From SpSt-333 sp964371615 (GTDB lineage: Bacteria; Bacteroidota; Ignavibacteria; UBA10030; UBA8401), in contig CAYJMS010000005.1 in assembly GCA_964371615.1 (NCBI GenBank), positions 222,416-286,415 on the forward strand: DNA of 64,000 nucleotides, read 5' to 3'. This document shows, one piece after another, positions 62,741 to 64,000 of this stretch. A program made the position numbers and the translations under genes. How positions within the stretch are numbered: the stretch's first letter is position 1; every line of letters begins with the position of its first letter. A model generated the notes under the pieces. The model saw only the letters and a program-made list of their open reading frames with translations, did no database searches and was not told the DNA's origin.

Positions 62741-63627
62741 GTTATTTTTTCGAGAACGAGCAGCGAACCCTGTGTGGTAAATGCATCCTTCAATTCTTCA
62801 TCGTCTTCGACAAGCGAGAGTAGGACGGATCCAAGCGCGTGTTTGTTTAAATCCGCCGTACATTGAAATTGGTATGTCATACCAAATCCGCCAAAGAGTG
62901 ATTTTTTAATTAAAAGGATGTCCGTTATTCCGAATTGCTCCGATAACGTTTTAAATCGGGTGTGTAAAGATGAGAGCATTGAGTCGTTCCCATCCCATTG
63001 TAACACAATGGTGTGGGCTTTGGCGGCCTTTTCTACTGACGACCGGAATATAATTTCGCCGATAAAGTCACTGATAATGCGATACTCGGCGGATATTGAG
63101 TCGGCAGAATATGCTTGTGCTGAGGAATGCATTGCGGGGAGCAGCGAATAATCTGAAAAGTCGATCAATGAACAATAGATCTGGCCGGCATTTTTGCCGA
63201 CGGCAATTCCCGTGTCAGCAAGGTGAGTTCTGCCGTTCTTCAATAATTTTCGAATCACTCCGACTATTTGTCGATGCATCGGTATGTGCGATGCCTCCAT
63301 CACCCTGTAGGTAGAGATCGACGGTAATGAATTACTCGACAGAGCACAAAATTGCTCCATCATAAACTGAAAATTATCTTTGAGTGCCCGATCAATGTCA
63401 CTCTTATCAGATGTCAATGGTGTTGAAAGATAAGGCGACAATACTCCACGCAGACCGGAAATACTCTTGGCAATCATTTCATCCACATTTTTTTTGTTCT
63501 CTGCTATCACGGTAGTAACCGAAGCAAGGACCACACGATGAAATTCGCTGAAAAAAGAAATATCGTCCGTAGTCTGTTCATCACTGATCATTTTTTGAGC
63601 GATAAAAGAATACTGGAATCGTTTCAT
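62737..63627 (-). CDS. Unrecognised conserved-looking cytosolic protein
   Basis: 296 aa with no signal peptide and no membrane helix. I do not recognise a family. The N-terminal half looks helical (DISFFSEFHRVVLASVTTVIAENKKNVDEMIAKSI), and the C-terminal half has short alternating strands (HTIVLQWDGND, ITDILLIKKSLFGGFGMTYQF). It overlaps nth by 4 bases and is probably the first gene of a three-gene operon with nth and the HD hydrolase. The tight coupling supports it being a real gene. Confidence 0.7.
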   Translation of the reverse strand: MKRFQYSFIAQKMISDEQTTDDISFFSEFHRVVLASVTTVIAENKKNVDEMIAKSISGLRGVLSPYLSTPLTSDKSDIDRALKDNFQFMMEQFCALSSNSLPSISTYRVMEASHIPMHRQIVGVIRKLLKNGRTHLADTGIAVGKNAGQIYCSLIDFSDYSLLPAMHSSAQAYSADSISAEYRIISDFIGEIIFRSSVEKAAKAHTIVLQWDGNDSMLSSLHTRFKTLSEQFGITDILLIKKSLFGGFGMTYQFQCTADLNKHALGSVLLSLVEDDEELKDAFTTQGSLLVLEKIT

Positions 63628-63933
63628 ATCATTTCGTCTTTAATGGTACATTCATGGGATGACGGAGAATGTGTTTTATTTGCCAAAACATGACGGTATC
63701 GGTTTGGGAGTCTCTTTGTTCCCGACGACCATCGGCACAACGTAACAATATCAAAGTCAATCGACGTATGTTTGCAGCAACCAGACACTATATTACAATA
63801 CTAAAAATCTTTTGAAATGAAAAGTCCCGCAGAAGCGGGACGAATGGTTTTTTTACCTTCTCGGATTTTTATGTAGAGGGGGATTAAAACAAAAAAAGGA
63901 GTGAAAACAGTATCGCTTCCAGTCCTTTTATAG
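63628..63933. other. Non-coding gap between the unknown gene and tRNA-Lys
   Basis: 306 bases without a credible gene. It holds the tRNA-Lys terminator (63815-63841) and should hold the promoter of the nth operon. No clear -35/-10 pair or Shine-Dalgarno site was found by eye. TTGACT reads on the minus strand near 63750 without a matching -10. Confidence 0.6.
63815..63841 (-). terminator. Terminator-like hairpin after tRNA-Lys
   Basis: A 7-bp GC-rich stem GTCCCGC/GCGGGAC (63824-63841) with loop AGAA is followed on the minus strand by TTTTCATTTC. The stem sequence equals that of the terminator upstream of rimP. Confidence 0.65.
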
Positions 63934-64000
63934 TGCACCTACCAGGACTCGAACCTGGAACCCACTGATTAAGAGTCAGTTGCTCTACCAATTGAGCCAT
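63934..64000 (-). tRNA. tRNA-Lys (anticodon CTT), 5' end cut by window edge
   Basis: On the minus strand the sequence shows the D-arm GCTCAATTGGTAGAGC, anticodon stem ACTGA/TCAGT with loop CTCTTAA (anticodon CTT, reads AAG), T-arm CCAGGTTCGAGTCCTGG and the acceptor 3' strand TAGGTGC plus discriminator A. CCA is not encoded. The first six bases of the acceptor stem lie beyond position 64000. Confidence 0.93.

Noticed and set aside
1..64000. CRISPR array, insertion sequence, prophage or toxin-antitoxin module
   Set aside because: No spaced direct repeats, transposase, integrase or phage genes were seen; nearly all sequence is accounted for by cellular genes.

Overview
This 64 kb window is a chromosomal segment of a Gram-negative, mid-GC bacterium (about 35 to 55 % GC in sampled lines). 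Lipoprotein N-acyltransferase, diaminopimelate epimerase and beta-barrel-like outer-membrane proteins indicate a diderm envelope. Two very large secreted proteases end in the type IX secretion (T9SS) type A sorting domain with the QNxPNPFNP signature, and a bacillithiol ligase (BshC) is present. Together these point to the Bacteroidota/Chlorobiota/Ignavibacteria part of the FCB group. The exact phylum is inferred, because the window has no rRNA. No insertion sequence, prophage or CRISPR array was seen.

Layout. Bases 1-19071 run on the plus strand: phospholipid synthesis (partial), ftsY, dipeptide epimerase, mutL, an ABM-domain protein, an isobutyryl-CoA-mutase-like large subunit, and then a long chain of overlapping genes. 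That chain holds a decaprenyl-phosphoribose synthase homologue, DprE1 and DprE2 homologues, an EamA transporter, acylphosphatase, ispF, DedA, a PAP2 phosphatase, lnt, threonine aldolase, a thioesterase, trpE, trpG and polX. Bases 19148-31765 run on the minus strand: dapF, tmRNA, a SirB1-like protein, a LOG-family protein, free-Met-sulfoxide reductase, ygfZ-like, purL, biotin carrier and biotin carboxylase, mutS2, cvpA, yqeY and an SDR. bshC stands alone on plus (31880-33520). Bases 33578-48586 (minus) hold the classic rimP-nusA-infB-rbfA-truB-ribF-rpsO-pnp operon, followed by aroA and a MalK/UgpC-type ATPase and preceded by a giant outer-membrane protein. Bases 48692-59017 (minus) hold tRNA-Leu, a Tat-exported glycosylasparaginase, the two T9SS proteases and glcF/glcD. 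A tyrosine phenol-lyase-like gene lies on plus at 59219. The end (minus) holds an OMP-like protein, an HD hydrolase, nth, an unknown gene and a truncated tRNA-Lys.

The most notable system is at 6198-13736. It encodes homologues of all three known enzymes that make the D-arabinose donor polyprenyl-phosphoryl-arabinose (mycobacterial Rv3806c, DprE1, DprE2). In the same operon are a DMT-family transporter, a PAP2 phosphatase, a DedA protein and ispF, which could supply, dephosphorylate, flip and recycle the lipid carrier. Other points of interest are the active-site signature separating the mutase at 4519 from methylmalonyl-CoA mutase, three genes (aroA, rimP, dapF) whose start codons lie within about 20 nt of an upstream terminator hairpin, and a sharp GC drop inside polX.
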